Source: Paenibacillus sp. LHD-38 (GTDB lineage Bacteria > Bacillota > Bacilli > Paenibacillales > Paenibacillaceae). From it: a DNA stretch of 64,000 nt. This document shows positions 1 to 9,126 of this stretch, piece after piece (within the stretch, counting starts at the first letter, position 1; the number at the start of each line of letters is the position of its first letter). Below the pieces are notes generated by a model. It was not told the origin of the DNA, searched no databases, and worked only from the letters and a program-made list of their open reading frames with translations. Made by a program: the position numbers and the translations under genes. The DNA is taken from assembly GCF_031157315.1 (NCBI RefSeq), contig NZ_JAVIFU010000020.1, positions 58,266 through 122,265 of the forward strand, given 5' to 3'.

Positions 1-1101
1 GATCTGGAAAGGACGATGCAGCGTTTGCGGAATTAAAATATCGAGCGTCCCGAGCATATCCGGAAAATCCTTCGTTTCGATTTTCCCTCTGGCTCTCACA
101 TAAGTATGACCCGTCAAATAATGGCCGATTGCCCTGCCTTCAATCCCGGAATTCAGCAAAATGCGCGGATTTTCCAGAGCGCCGGCCGATAGAACAATGT
201 TCTTAGCTCTGATCACGTACGATTTTCCGTCCGGCTGCATGACCCTGACTCCCACCGCTCTTCCGTTTTCCACATAAACTTGAACGGCCCGGGACTTGAC
301 AGCAAGGTCGAAAGGCCGGCGGTAAATCCCGGAAGCGAAGCATTGAATCGAGCTGAAAGAGACGTTGGAATGAATGACCCCATATTTGGTCGGAGTGAGG
401 TCGGCGGCGATCGGCGCATATTGCGCCTCCAAAAATCCATGATTTTGCAGCCGACCGAGCAGCACCTCTTGCAGCGAAGAATCGTTTTGAAAGTTTTGGG
501 TGACGTTCATCAATTTTTCGGCAATGTTGTAATAGGCCTTCATTTCCTTAACCGGAATCGGCCATTCCGCAAGGGCGAAATCGGGGACGCGGGGACTGAT
601 TAACCCCCATAATAAGGTCCTTCCTCCGAAGGCAATCACTTGCCTGGTGCCCGGAAATTGAGGATGCGACTGACCCGTGTATGTATAAAGGTCGGCATCA
701 AAATACGGCAGGTTGGCTGCATGCGTCGGGGCTGTCAAATCACCGGCTTCCACGACGCCGATCCGTTTGCCGTTAGCTCCCCACTGCTCGCATAACCGCC
801 ACAGAACCGCCCCGCCTCCCGCCCCGGTGCCGACGATAAGCACATCATATTCGTTTTTTTCCATTTCCTCCGGAGGCGTAGTAGGAAACCAGGGAACCGG
901 ACACTGCAGATTTCCAAAAGGACTCGTAGTCCGGTATTCCCTCGACGTGGTATGAGTAGGCAAATAAATCGGTTCTCCGGAAAGGAGCTGCCCGGGACTT
1001 CCAATTTGCGCATTTAGGGAAAGTAGGGACTCTATGGTGGTATTAAACTGTTCCGCAATTCGGATAAGGGTATCCCCGTCCTTCGCGACGTAAATCCTCA
1101 T
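1..1101 (-). CDS. LysM-GMC family FAD oxidoreductase (C-terminus beyond window)
   Basis: The frame stays open for 367 codons from ATG at 1101 to the window edge. Residues 1-48 form a LysM domain (RIYVAKDGDTL, then a conserved LLSLN stretch). A linker follows, then the FAD-binding glycine motif GTGAGGG at residues 91-97 of a glucose-methanol-choline oxidoreductase. There is no signal peptide, so the protein should be cytoplasmic or spore-associated. AAGGA lies nine bases before the start. It is a paralogue of the gene at 7459-9126 and the last visible member of the array. Family knowledge: GMC enzymes oxidise an alcohol or sugar hydroxyl with FAD. The substrate is unknown, and the C-terminal His/Asn active-site pair lies outside the window. 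Confidence 0.85.
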   Translation of the reverse strand, partial: MRIYVAKDGDTLIRIAEQFNTTIESLLSLNAQIGSPGQLLSGEPIYLPTHTTSREYRTTSPFGNLQCPVPWFPTTPPEEMEKNEYDVLIVGTGAGGGAVLWRLCEQWGANGKRIGVVEAGDLTAPTHAANLPYFDADLYTYTGQSHPQFPGTRQVIAFGGRTLLWGLISPRVPDFALAEWPIPVKEMKAYYNIAEKLMNVTQNFQNDSSLQEVLLGRLQNHGFLEAQYAPIAADLTPTKYGVIHSNVSFSSIQCFASGIYRRPFDLAVKSRAVQVYVENGRAVGVRVMQPDGKSYVIRAKNIVLSAGALENPRILLNSGIEGRAIGHYLTGHTYVRARGKIETKDFPDMLGTLDILIPQTLHRPFQI

Positions 1102-1309
1102 AGCTCCACGTCCTTCCGTTGAACAGCAGGAATTCAATTCTTTCATGCATGCATTTGTAACAGAAAATAATCAGCGCTAACAACCATGTCTGCGGAATTA
1201 TAAGCACCTGAACAATCTCCTTGATGCTGGTTTTCTGCTCGCTTTTCTCGCACTCTTTATCCTTAACGAAAAAATAAATCAACACACCCATCAGAGCGAT
1301 CAGGTACTT

Positions 1310-1545
1310 TGAAAATCCGTTACATATATATCGGAAAATAAGGCGTACCGCTTTCACGCCCGTACATTCATCGTCGCGATATTCCGTCCATGTGTCAGCA
1401 ATAAAAGTGGGCCCGATTCGATTATCCCGATTCGTTTGCCATTGTTTCCCCACTGCCGGCATAATCTATAATCGGTTTGCGCCATTCACTCGACTGGAGT
1501 CAGAGGAATCCAATCATCCATGCTTTCAGTGGTCGAACCATTCAC
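1310..1545 (-). pseudogene. GMC oxidoreductase N-terminal fragment, FAD motif deleted
   Basis: The DNA closely matches the start of the intact GMC gene at 3266-4717 (bases about 4440-4717), including the stretches encoding ESMDDWIPLTP and the KRIGIIESGP region. An in-frame TGA follows WIPLTPVE. About fifty bases that would encode the GSGAGGG Rossmann motif and the next residues are missing, so no flavoprotein could be made. It lies just downstream of the isomerase at 1601-2572, the same relative position the intact GMC gene holds to the second, decayed isomerase. Bases 1102-1309 hold nothing I recognise. Confidence 0.75.
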
Positions 1546-1600
1546 GGACATCTCATACTTTCAATTATTAACAACTCACTTGAAGTGAAAATCATAGAAG

Positions 1601-2572
1601 TTATGCAGATGACATAGGTCCGCGGATGATCAATTCACGCAAGCTCATCGCCGCTTTCGTGATTCCTTCCAGTCCGTTCATCAGCGAATCGTCTTGTTCA
1701 ATGTGAAAACCATCGGTATATCCGACCAATTGGAGGGCGCTTATAATGTCGGACCATGTTTTTAAGTCATGCCCGTAACCAATGGTTCGGTAATTCCATG
1801 AACGGTATTGCGGTTGACTATGGGGCTTAGGATCGAGAATCCCATATAAATTCAGGTTATCCTCGGAAAAAATCATATCCTTGGTTGATACATGATAGAT
1901 TGCTCCGGCAAACCCGAGAATTTTTATGGCCCCCACCGGATGGATCCCCTGCGTCCACATATGGCTCGCATCAAAGCAGCATCCGATCACTTCCCCCACA
2001 GCCTGGCGGAGTTTTAGAAGACCTGCCGGGGCATGTACGGTAAACCCCTCATGCATTTCTATCGCGACTTTCACCCCTCGGCTCGCAGCGTATGGCCCCA
2101 TTTCCCGCCAATAAGGTATCACTTTTTGTTCCCACTGCCACTCAAAAATTTCCGGGTATTCCGGAGGCCAAGACAGAGAAGCAAAGTTTGGATAGTATGT
2201 GCTGTCAGGGGCGCCCGGATTGCCGGAAAAAGTATTTACAACGGGCACTCCCATTTTTAGAGCCAAATCGATCGTCAGAATTAAAGTGTCATGATGCTGC
2301 CGGGCGACGCATCGGTTAGGATGAAGTGGATTGCCTTGGGCGCTGAATGCGCTGATATACATGCCTCTCGACTCAACGGCTTGGATGAAGGCTTTTTGCT
2401 TTAGCTCATCCGCGAGGAACTGGGCCGGTTTGACAAAGGCATCCCCAGGATAATTTCCGGTTCCAAATTCCAATGCCTCAACACCTTGGGATCGGACAAA
2501 ATCAAGCATCTCTTCGAAAGTCAGACTATTGAATGCACTATTTACAAACACACCAAGTCTAATTAGAATCAA
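1601..2572 (-). CDS. Sugar phosphate isomerase/epimerase (xylose isomerase-like TIM barrel)
   Basis: A protein of about 320 residues of the AP endonuclease 2/xylose isomerase-like family. The metal-ligand set is visible: Glu in VAIEMHEG, Asp and His in CCFDASHMW, His in IYHVSTKD and Glu in FHIEQDD. The stretch FEEMLDFV near the N-terminus is typical of the family. No signal peptide. The TTG at 2572 abuts the ribosome binding site GGAGG with no spacing, whereas ATT at 2563 is nine bases from it and gives the usual family start (M)RLGVFVN, so the true start may be a non-standard codon. It lies between two GMC remnants. Relatives of this fold act on 3-keto sugars and C-glycosides together with oxidoreductases; such a role here is inference. 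Confidence 0.85.
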   Translation of the reverse strand: MILIRLGVFVNSAFNSLTFEEMLDFVRSQGVEALEFGTGNYPGDAFVKPAQFLADELKQKAFIQAVESRGMYISAFSAQGNPLHPNRCVARQHHDTLILTIDLALKMGVPVVNTFSGNPGAPDSTYYPNFASLSWPPEYPEIFEWQWEQKVIPYWREMGPYAASRGVKVAIEMHEGFTVHAPAGLLKLRQAVGEVIGCCFDASHMWTQGIHPVGAIKILGFAGAIYHVSTKDMIFSEDNLNLYGILDPKPHSQPQYRSWNYRTIGYGHDLKTWSDIISALQLVGYTDGFHIEQDDSLMNGLEGITKAAMSLRELIIRGPMSSA

Positions 2573-2636
2573 CCTCCATATCGAATGATTCTTAATATGA
2601 ATGCCTATAGATTCTCATTCCGGCACATCTCTACGT

Positions 2637-3245
2637 TTATTTCAACAGACGCATCAAATAATCCGCCGTACGAATCGCCAGAGCTACGGTAATAAGTGTA
2701 GGATTGGCAGTTCCGCTGCTGGGAATCACGCTATTATCCGCTACGTAAAGACCGGATATGCTGTGAATTTGACCGTACGGATCGTTTAGGGTCAACCCCC
2801 ATCCTGCAGGTTCCAATGAAATGATCTCCATTTATGTCAGGACCCATGACCTCTCCGATTCGAGGGGCTTGCAAGGCAGACCCTACTTGTCTAAGTTCTT
2901 CATACCCTTGACGAATGACCGCCTGACCGGTTAATTTCTGGCCAAGCTTAATGCGCTGGTAATTTCATTCACTGGCTGTCTTCATTGGTTCCTAACCAGT
3001 TCAACAATTCCTAAAATCATCCTCAAGCGTAAACGTTTTATATGTTTGGACATCCATTTTCTGATTAAAAATGTGTGGAGAGTATACACTGGGGGAGGGA
3101 GCCGAATTTGTGTCCAGTGAATCAATTGATCAGGGTCAGGGATCTGCAAATTTAAGGCAAGCAAGACTTCTGTTTCGGTTTCATACTTGGAGGCTATCGT
3201 TCTAAGCGTATCGCCGTACCCGGCCACGTAAATTCTCAGAAGCAT
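2637..3245 (-). pseudogene. Decayed LysM-GMC oxidoreductase
   Basis: From 3245 the frame begins with a good LysM domain (RIYVAGYGDTLRTIA) nearly identical to the start of the gene at 7459-9126, with AAGGAG just upstream. After the LysM and part of the linker the frame runs into unrelated sequence and stops at 2982, so most of the FAD domain is gone. From about 2955 to 2637 the C-terminal end of a GMC enzyme returns (HFIGTCRMG, then YVADNSVIP and NPTLITVALAIRTADY), with a frameshift between those two blocks near 2800. The whole stretch is best read as one gene with a large internal deletion. The LysM piece alone could still make a peptide of about 88 residues. Confidence 0.75.
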
Positions 3246-3265
3246 ACACTCCTTTTCTCTCACGC

Positions 3266-4717
3266 CTATTTTCGGCTAATATAATCTGCTGTCCGAATCG
3301 CTAATGCGACTGTCGTCAGCATCGGGTTAGCCGGTCCGGTTAAACGGACAACGCTGGAATCGGCCGCAAACAAGCCCGGAATGCCATGGATTTGTCCGTA
3401 GGTATTAGTTGCGGAAGTATCGGGATCTAGCCCCATCCGGCAGGTACCGCATTCATGATTGTCTTCTCCAGGGGCGATTAACCAGGGCTCCTTGTCGAAA
3501 TCCAGCCCCATGCCATGAACCGCGGTCCGTATCGTTCTGAATAATTCAGGAATTCTGGCCCGGTCCTGATTGCTGTGAGAGAAGCTGACCTGCAGGCGCG
3601 GGACTCCATATTCGTCCTCTGTGCCAGGCTCGAGAAACACGCGGTTCTCATAGCGCTGCTCCACCGGCCCTGCACTGACAAATCTGAATTTCAGCTCATT
3701 CAACAGCGGTTTCTGTTCGTAGGCATACCAATAATAATGAAAAGGATCGGTTCCGAAGCCATACACGATCTCCCATTTGTTTTCCGGTACCGGTATCCAA
3801 AGGCTGGCAACACCCGCTACTTCTCCGAATTGGCTCCGTGCTCCCTTTACATCCGCAAACACCTTCATGTGATTCGTCAAATAATGGCCGATGGCTCGCC
3901 CGGGAATGCCGGAATGAAGAAGCAGCCGCGGCGTCTCCCATGTACCGCAGGAAAGGATAACCGTTTTGGCTCGGATCGGATAGGTTTTTAAATCAGGGGT
4001 CATCACTTCGACACCGGCGGTTTTACCTTTGTCTATCAGCACCCGAACGGCTTGTGACCGGACAGCCAAATCGAAAGGTCTGGTATTGAGTGCATGGGCC
4101 AAAAAAATAATCGAGCTGAAGAAAACATTCGAATGGATCTGTCCATACCGGGTAGCTTCAAGATCAGCCGCCAACGGGGTATCGGTTGCACCCGGAAATC
4201 CGTTCGAACGGAGGCGTTCAAGCAGAATCTCCTGGATCGAAGAACCCGCAGCATACTTTGAAGTGACATTCATGATTTGTTCGGCTGTCAAATAATAAGG
4301 AATAAGCTCGTCATATGTAATCGGCCAGCTATGGAAATCATCCGGATTTAATCGAGGGGATACCTGGTACCATTGAAGCGTTCTTCCTCCCAGCGCTCTT
4401 ATCATTCTGGCGCCGGGGTATTCCGGCCAAAACTTTCCGATGTATTCGGTATGTAACGGATTTTCAAAATACTTGACGAATCGTTCTTCATTCATTGTCG
4501 CCATATTCCGTCCATGTGTCGGCAATAAAAGCGGGCCTGATTCGATCAAGCCGATGCGCCGGCCGCTGTTTTTCCACTTTTGGCATAATCTCCAGAGCGC
4601 CGCCCCGCCTCCTGCTCCGCTGCCGACAATGAGCACATCATATTCGGTTTGCGACATGGTCTCAATCGGAGTCAGAGGAATCCAATGATCCATGCTTTCA
4701 TTGCCCGATAAGTTCAT
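3266..4717 (-). CDS. GMC family FAD oxidoreductase without LysM
   Basis: An intact enzyme of 483 residues. The FAD-binding GSGAGGG is at residues 32-38, the substrate-side motif NHECGTCRMG carries the active-site His, and the C-terminal block NPMLTTVALAIRTADY carries the partner Asn. The start at 4717 is chosen because GGGGGAG lies six bases upstream; an earlier in-frame ATG at 4738 overlaps the stop of the neighbouring isomerase remnant. There is no signal peptide and no LysM. It lies in the same direction as the decayed isomerase upstream and the decayed LysM-GMC downstream, so it was probably part of one transcript. Sequence style places it near glycoside 3-oxidase or gluconate/glucoside dehydrogenase large subunits, but the substrate is not determined. 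Confidence 0.9.
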   Translation of the reverse strand: MNLSGNESMDHWIPLTPIETMSQTEYDVLIVGSGAGGGAALWRLCQKWKNSGRRIGLIESGPLLLPTHGRNMATMNEERFVKYFENPLHTEYIGKFWPEYPGARMIRALGGRTLQWYQVSPRLNPDDFHSWPITYDELIPYYLTAEQIMNVTSKYAAGSSIQEILLERLRSNGFPGATDTPLAADLEATRYGQIHSNVFFSSIIFLAHALNTRPFDLAVRSQAVRVLIDKGKTAGVEVMTPDLKTYPIRAKTVILSCGTWETPRLLLHSGIPGRAIGHYLTNHMKVFADVKGARSQFGEVAGVASLWIPVPENKWEIVYGFGTDPFHYYWYAYEQKPLLNELKFRFVSAGPVEQRYENRVFLEPGTEDEYGVPRLQVSFSHSNQDRARIPELFRTIRTAVHGMGLDFDKEPWLIAPGEDNHECGTCRMGLDPDTSATNTYGQIHGIPGLFAADSSVVRLTGPANPMLTTVALAIRTADYISRK

Positions 4718-4737
4718 GGATATCTCCCCCATTCCCA

Positions 4738-5640
4738 TTATCCGCGGATAATCAGTTCCCGCAAGTTCCTCGCCGCTTTGGTGAAGCCCTCCAGCGCAGG
4801 AATCAGCGGGTCGTGCTGTTCAATGTGAATGCCGCCGCTATATCCCGCCAATTGCAAGGCACTTATGATGTCGGACCAGGTTTTTAAGTCGTGGCCGTAT
4901 CCGATCGTCCGGTAAAACCACGAACGATACTGAGGCTGTTCATGCGGCTTTGGATCGAGAAGCCCGTATAAATTTAGATTATCTTTGGAAAACATCATAT
5001 CCTTTGTTGAAAAATGATAGATCGCTCCGGCAAATCCGAGAATTTTAACGGCCGCCACCGGATCGATTCCCTGCGTCCACATATGGCTTGCATCGAAGCT
5101 GCATCCAATGGCTTCACCTACCGCCTGGCGGAGTCTTAAAACATCTGACGGAGCATGCACGGTAAACCCCTCATGCATTTCGATGCCGATCCTCACCCCT
5201 CGGCTCGCGGCATACCTCCCCATCTCCCGCCAATAGGGAATCACTTTTTGTTCCCACTGCCATTGAAGAATTTCGTAGTATTCCGGCGGCCAATACAAAT
5301 AAGAATAATTTGGCTACAACGTGCTATAAGGGGCGCCCGGGTTGCCAGAAATCGTATTTACGTCAGGAGCCCCCCTTTTTTGGTGCCAACTTTTCGAGGA
5401 GATGCTTGGTCCCAGGATTAGAGGCGCTGGAATTTGGCACCGTGACTATCCCGGGTATGCCTTTGTCAAACCGGCTCAGTTCCTCCCGGATGAGCAAAAA
5501 CAGCAAAATTTCATCAAGGCCGTTGAGTCAAAAGGCTTGTATATCAGCGCATTCAGCGCCCAAGGAAACCCCCTTCACCCGAGCTCAGGCGTCGCGCGAC
5601 AGCATCATTATACATTGCTCCATAAGCGCTTATTGGAACT
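4738..5640 (-). pseudogene. Isomerase/epimerase pseudogene with in-place inversion of the 5' part
   Basis: Bases 4738-5380 on the minus strand encode the C-terminal two thirds of a close paralogue of the isomerase at 1601-2572, with the same IEMHEG, CSFDASHMW and HIEQHD motifs. An in-frame TAG interrupts the stretch before NYSYLYWPPEY. The missing N-terminal third is present at about 5393-5630 but on the plus strand (FEEML, YPGYAFVKPAQFL, YISAFSAQGNPLHP), with frameshifts. The order shows that about 250 bases were flipped where they stood. A truncated product of 186 residues could start at 5298, but it would lack the first barrel strands. Confidence 0.8.
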
Positions 5641-5649
5641 GACTTACAA

Positions 5650-5698
5650 TATAATCCGCAACTCTTACGGATAAAGCGACAGTTGTAAGTGTAGGGTT
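5650..5698 (-). pseudogene. Scrap of a GMC oxidoreductase C-terminus
   Basis: Read on the minus strand, these bases encode NPTLTTVAL followed by RVADY, the last conserved block of the GMC family, with no remaining gene body. The position directly before the decayed isomerase repeats the GMC-then-isomerase order seen at 2637/2572. Bases 5699-5980 contain no other recognisable feature. Confidence 0.6.
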
Positions 5699-5980
5699 CT
5701 CACTGAACAGATTAACGGTAATAATCATTTGTAATCTCCGAGCATTTTACGCTGTTAGGCGCTTATAGATGAATACCTATTCCGTTGGGATCTAATTCTT
5801 CCGATTTATCGGAAACGTTCGATACGGGGAAAGTATCAAGGTAGAGGTTGTGAGTTGTTTTCAGCGTGTCGAGTAATTCTCCATAGAGGGCTAATTCCAC
5901 AGTAGAAATTTAATGTCTCAAACAAAACGTCTATGTAAGGGCTGATTTTGAAAGCATATTTAAAATCGAACATTTATAGC

Positions 5981-7441
5981 CTATTTCAATTGTTCTGAGA
6001 TATAATCCGCAGTCCGGATTGCAAGGGCGACGGTGGATAATGTCGGATTGGCCGTGCCGGATGTAGGAAGAACGCTGTTATCGGCGGCAAAAAGTCCTAA
6101 AATGCCATGAATCCGGCCAAAACGGTCGGTTACGGACGTCTCCGGATTTTCTCCCATCCTGCAGGTTCCCATTTCATGGTTCTCCCCTCCGGGATGCCTT
6201 AAGCATACCTCCCCCTCCCCCGAAACCGGCATTTTCAAAGCGGACGCCACAAGCACCGAAGCAGCAGCCATTTCGCTGATGATCTCCATATCTTCTTCAC
6301 TGTAGGAGAAAGAAATTTGAAGATCTGGGATACCGTATTCGTTCCTTCTCACCGGGTCAAGCGTAACTTTATTCTCATATCTGGATTGAACCTTTCCATG
6401 AGCGCCTAACCAGATTCTCCACTCATCGCTTAAAGGCTTTATTTTAAACGGCTGGTAATAATCCCCTCCGAATAGTAGGAACTGATACGAACGATCCGCT
6501 GAACGGGGAATTAACACTCTAGAGATTCCGGAAACTTCTGCAAATGCAGAGCGTTGAACCTTCAAGAAGGAATCGACGGTAGAATGGTTTGCCAGATAAT
6601 GACCGACAGCATTCCCGCCGACACCGGAATGGAGCAAAATATGCGGATTACCGAACGTACCGGCTGACAGCACAACCGTCTTAGCCCTAAGCGTGTATGG
6701 CTTTTTGTCTCGAGACATTGCTTCGATTCCCGAGACACGCCCATTCTCAACAAGCACTCGGGTGACTCGGGCCTTGACAGCCAGATCGAACGAATGCAGA
6801 TTTAAGGCCCTCGCTATTAGCAAAATGGAGCTGAAGAAAAAACTGGAATTGATTCGGCCGTTTTGGGTCGCTGTAAAGTCGACGGCCATAGGAATATCAG
6901 TGGCTTCTGGAAATCCGTTCTCCCGAAGACGCTGAAGCATAACTTCTTGAACCGACGAACCGGCGGCAACCCGCCGCGTGACGTTCATGATCCGTTCCGC
7001 TATTTTATAATAATAGTTCATTTCCCGAATCGAAACCGGCCATTCCGCCAGATCGACCGGATCCATACGTATAGAGGTGGTTCCCCAATGTACCATTCCC
7101 CCGCCAAAAATAATCGGTTGCTGGAAATCGATCGGAATCGGAACCGCACCACTCGCGGCATTGGTCCGGTAATACTTCACATATTTCGGATTTCTCCACA
7201 TATTGGCTACATCGTCGACATTATAGGTCGGAAGGTTCTGGGTATGCGTCGGCACAACCAGATCTCCCGCCTCGATAATCCCGATCCGCAATTGTTCTTT
7301 CGCCAATCGCTCGCATAACCGCCAAAGTACAGTTCCGCCCCCGGCGCCGGTACCGACAATCAGAATGTCATATGCTTCTCGGGCCATTTCCTCCAAGTGG
7401 ATATGCCTTATCCAGGAATTCATGTAGGCCAATTTTTCCAC
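5981..7441 (-). CDS. GMC family FAD oxidoreductase without LysM
   Basis: Complete, 486 residues. The FAD motif GTGAGGG is at residues 30-36, NHEMGTCRMG carries the catalytic His, and NPTLSTVALAIRTADY ends the protein. The GTG at 7441 has a weak ribosome binding site; the TTG four codons later, after GGGTGG, is an alternative. It starts 17 bases after the stop of the LysM-GMC gene at 7459-9126, so the two are very likely co-transcribed and may form a pair of LysM-bearing and LysM-free paralogues. No signal peptide is visible. The substrate is unknown; the active-site residues are intact, so activity is expected. Confidence 0.9.
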   Translation of the reverse strand: MEKLAYMNSWIRHIHLEEMAREAYDILIVGTGAGGGTVLWRLCERLAKEQLRIGIIEAGDLVVPTHTQNLPTYNVDDVANMWRNPKYVKYYRTNAASGAVPIPIDFQQPIIFGGGMVHWGTTSIRMDPVDLAEWPVSIREMNYYYKIAERIMNVTRRVAAGSSVQEVMLQRLRENGFPEATDIPMAVDFTATQNGRINSSFFFSSILLIARALNLHSFDLAVKARVTRVLVENGRVSGIEAMSRDKKPYTLRAKTVVLSAGTFGNPHILLHSGVGGNAVGHYLANHSTVDSFLKVQRSAFAEVSGISRVLIPRSADRSYQFLLFGGDYYQPFKIKPLSDEWRIWLGAHGKVQSRYENKVTLDPVRRNEYGIPDLQISFSYSEEDMEIISEMAAASVLVASALKMPVSGEGEVCLRHPGGENHEMGTCRMGENPETSVTDRFGRIHGILGLFAADNSVLPTSGTANPTLSTVALAIRTADYISEQLK

Positions 7442-7458
7442 CCCATTAGATTTCGAAT

Positions 7459-9126
7459 TTAATTCATTTTTTCCATGATATAATCTGCCGTTCGGATGGC
7501 GAGTGCAACCGTAGTGAGCGTTGGACTGGTCCCTCCGCTTGCAGGAAGTATGCTGTTATCGGCCACATAGACTCCGGACACGCCGTGAACACAGCAGTAT
7601 GGATCCGTTCCCGATGTATCCGGATCAAAGCCCATTCTGCAAGTGCCCATGCTGTGGAATTCTTGTCCCGGAAATCTGTAAGGCAAAAACGACTTTCCGC
7701 CGTTTACCGTTATAACTGTTTTCATTGCCGATGCGGCATACTGTATTCCTTGGCTCATTTGATGAATGACAGCTGTGTCTTCTTGGCTGTAAGAAAATTG
7801 CACCAGAAGCCCGGGCAAACCGCACTCATCGGTCTTTGACGGATCCAGCATCACCCGATTTTCGTACCGCGGCTGTACCTGGCCCGTAGCGTGCAAATAA
7901 ATTTCCCAATGCTCCCGCAAAGGCACATCTTTAAATTGATACCAGAAGTAGCTGCCCGGTCCTTGAATTTTAATTTGATAAGGTCTTGAATTAGTACTTG
8001 GGATTAAAATACCCGCCACTCCCAGATTTTCCGGGAACTCGTTCCGGCTGATGGTACTTGCTACTGAAAGCATGGAATGATGAACAAGATAATGTCCGAT
8101 CGCCCGGCCTTCGATACCCGAAGAAAGCAAAATCCGCGGAGTTTCAAAGGTGCCTGCAGCCAAAATAACGGTTTTGGCTTTAATCAAATGCAGCCGTTTA
8201 TCCGCCGATACCACCTGAACGCCGACGACCCTTTCCTTCTCTACTTCCACCCGGATCACACGTGCGTTCACGGCCAAATCGATCTTCCGCCTGTTCATCG
8301 CCATCGCCAGGAAATGAAGCGAGCTGAAAAACACATTGGAATGGACTAACCCGTAATCGCTTCTATTCAAATCAACGGCCATCGGAAGATCCGCGGCATC
8401 GGGGAAACCCTGCTTCTCCAGCCGGTGCAAAAGAATATCCTGCAACTGTGATTCCTGGGCATACATCGCATTGACACTCATGGTTTGTTCCGCGATATCG
8501 TAATATCGGGCCATTTCCTGAGCAGGCACCGGGAATTGAAGCAAAACGGAATCGTCCATACGCGGGCTGGTCGTTGCCCAGATTAGCGACTGTCCGCCCA
8601 GAGCGATAAATTCGTTGAAGTAACCATCGACCAAAGAAGCTTCAGGACCAGAGAATGAGCCCATAAACGGAATCTTCTTAAAATATAGCGGATTGTGCCA
8701 GAATTGTTCGAACTGGTCGGTATTCAATGTCGGGATATTTTGACCGTGTGTCGGCAGAACAAGATCACCGGCTTCCACTACACCAATTCGTTTTCCGTTC
8801 TGTCCCCATTGTTCGCTCAACCGCCAAACAGCGGCTCCGCCGCCTGCACCGGTGCCTATGATCAAAACGTCGTAATCCGTTTGAGCCATATCGTCCAGAG
8901 AGGTTAAAGGAATCCAATGCTCGGGATAATCCTTTTCTGTCACCGGACATAGGGGCAACAACGGCAGTGATGAGTGGAGAGTATACGTTGGGGAAGGGAG
9001 CCGAACGTGTGTCCCGTGAATCAATTGATCAGGGTCAGTGATCCGTGAATTTAATGCAAGTAAGGTTTGAATATCGGTTTCATACTTAATTGCTATAGAT
9101 TTAAGTGTATCGCCGTATCCGGCCAC
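7459..9126 (-). CDS. LysM-GMC family FAD oxidoreductase
   Basis: 555 residues from GTG at 9126. The N-terminus is a LysM domain (AGYGDTLKSIA, LLALN, HVRLP) up to about residue 45, followed by a proline-rich linker. The FAD motif GTGAGGG is at residues 91-97, the catalytic His block is HSMGTCRMG, and the last block is SPTLTTVALAIRTADY: the usual Asn-Pro has become Ser-Pro (GGTSPTLTT), so the active-site Asn may be missing in this copy. The LysM homology extends upstream of GTG to codon CTG at 9138, which lies nine bases from AAGGAG and aligns with the ATG of the gene at 1-1101; the codon aligned with the ATG of the decayed copy at 3245 is ATC here. No secretion signal. Confidence 0.88.
   Translation of the reverse strand: MAGYGDTLKSIAIKYETDIQTLLALNSRITDPDQLIHGTHVRLPSPTYTLHSSLPLLPLCPVTEKDYPEHWIPLTSLDDMAQTDYDVLIIGTGAGGGAAVWRLSEQWGQNGKRIGVVEAGDLVLPTHGQNIPTLNTDQFEQFWHNPLYFKKIPFMGSFSGPEASLVDGYFNEFIALGGQSLIWATTSPRMDDSVLLQFPVPAQEMARYYDIAEQTMSVNAMYAQESQLQDILLHRLEKQGFPDAADLPMAVDLNRSDYGLVHSNVFFSSLHFLAMAMNRRKIDLAVNARVIRVEVEKERVVGVQVVSADKRLHLIKAKTVILAAGTFETPRILLSSGIEGRAIGHYLVHHSMLSVASTISRNEFPENLGVAGILIPSTNSRPYQIKIQGPGSYFWYQFKDVPLREHWEIYLHATGQVQPRYENRVMLDPSKTDECGLPGLLVQFSYSQEDTAVIHQMSQGIQYAASAMKTVITVNGGKSFLPYRFPGQEFHSMGTCRMGFDPDTSGTDPYCCVHGVSGVYVADNSILPASGGTSPTLTTVALAIRTADYIMEKMN

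Noticed and set aside
1043..1462. Open frame of 139 codons on the minus strand with a hydrophobic stretch
   Set aside because: Its first third is a shifted reading of the GMC remnant and its end reads antiparallel-frame sequence of the LysM-GMC gene; no ribosome binding site.
5342..5674. Plus-strand frame of 110 codons
   Set aside because: It is the inverted 5' part of the isomerase pseudogene, with frameshifts, not a new gene.
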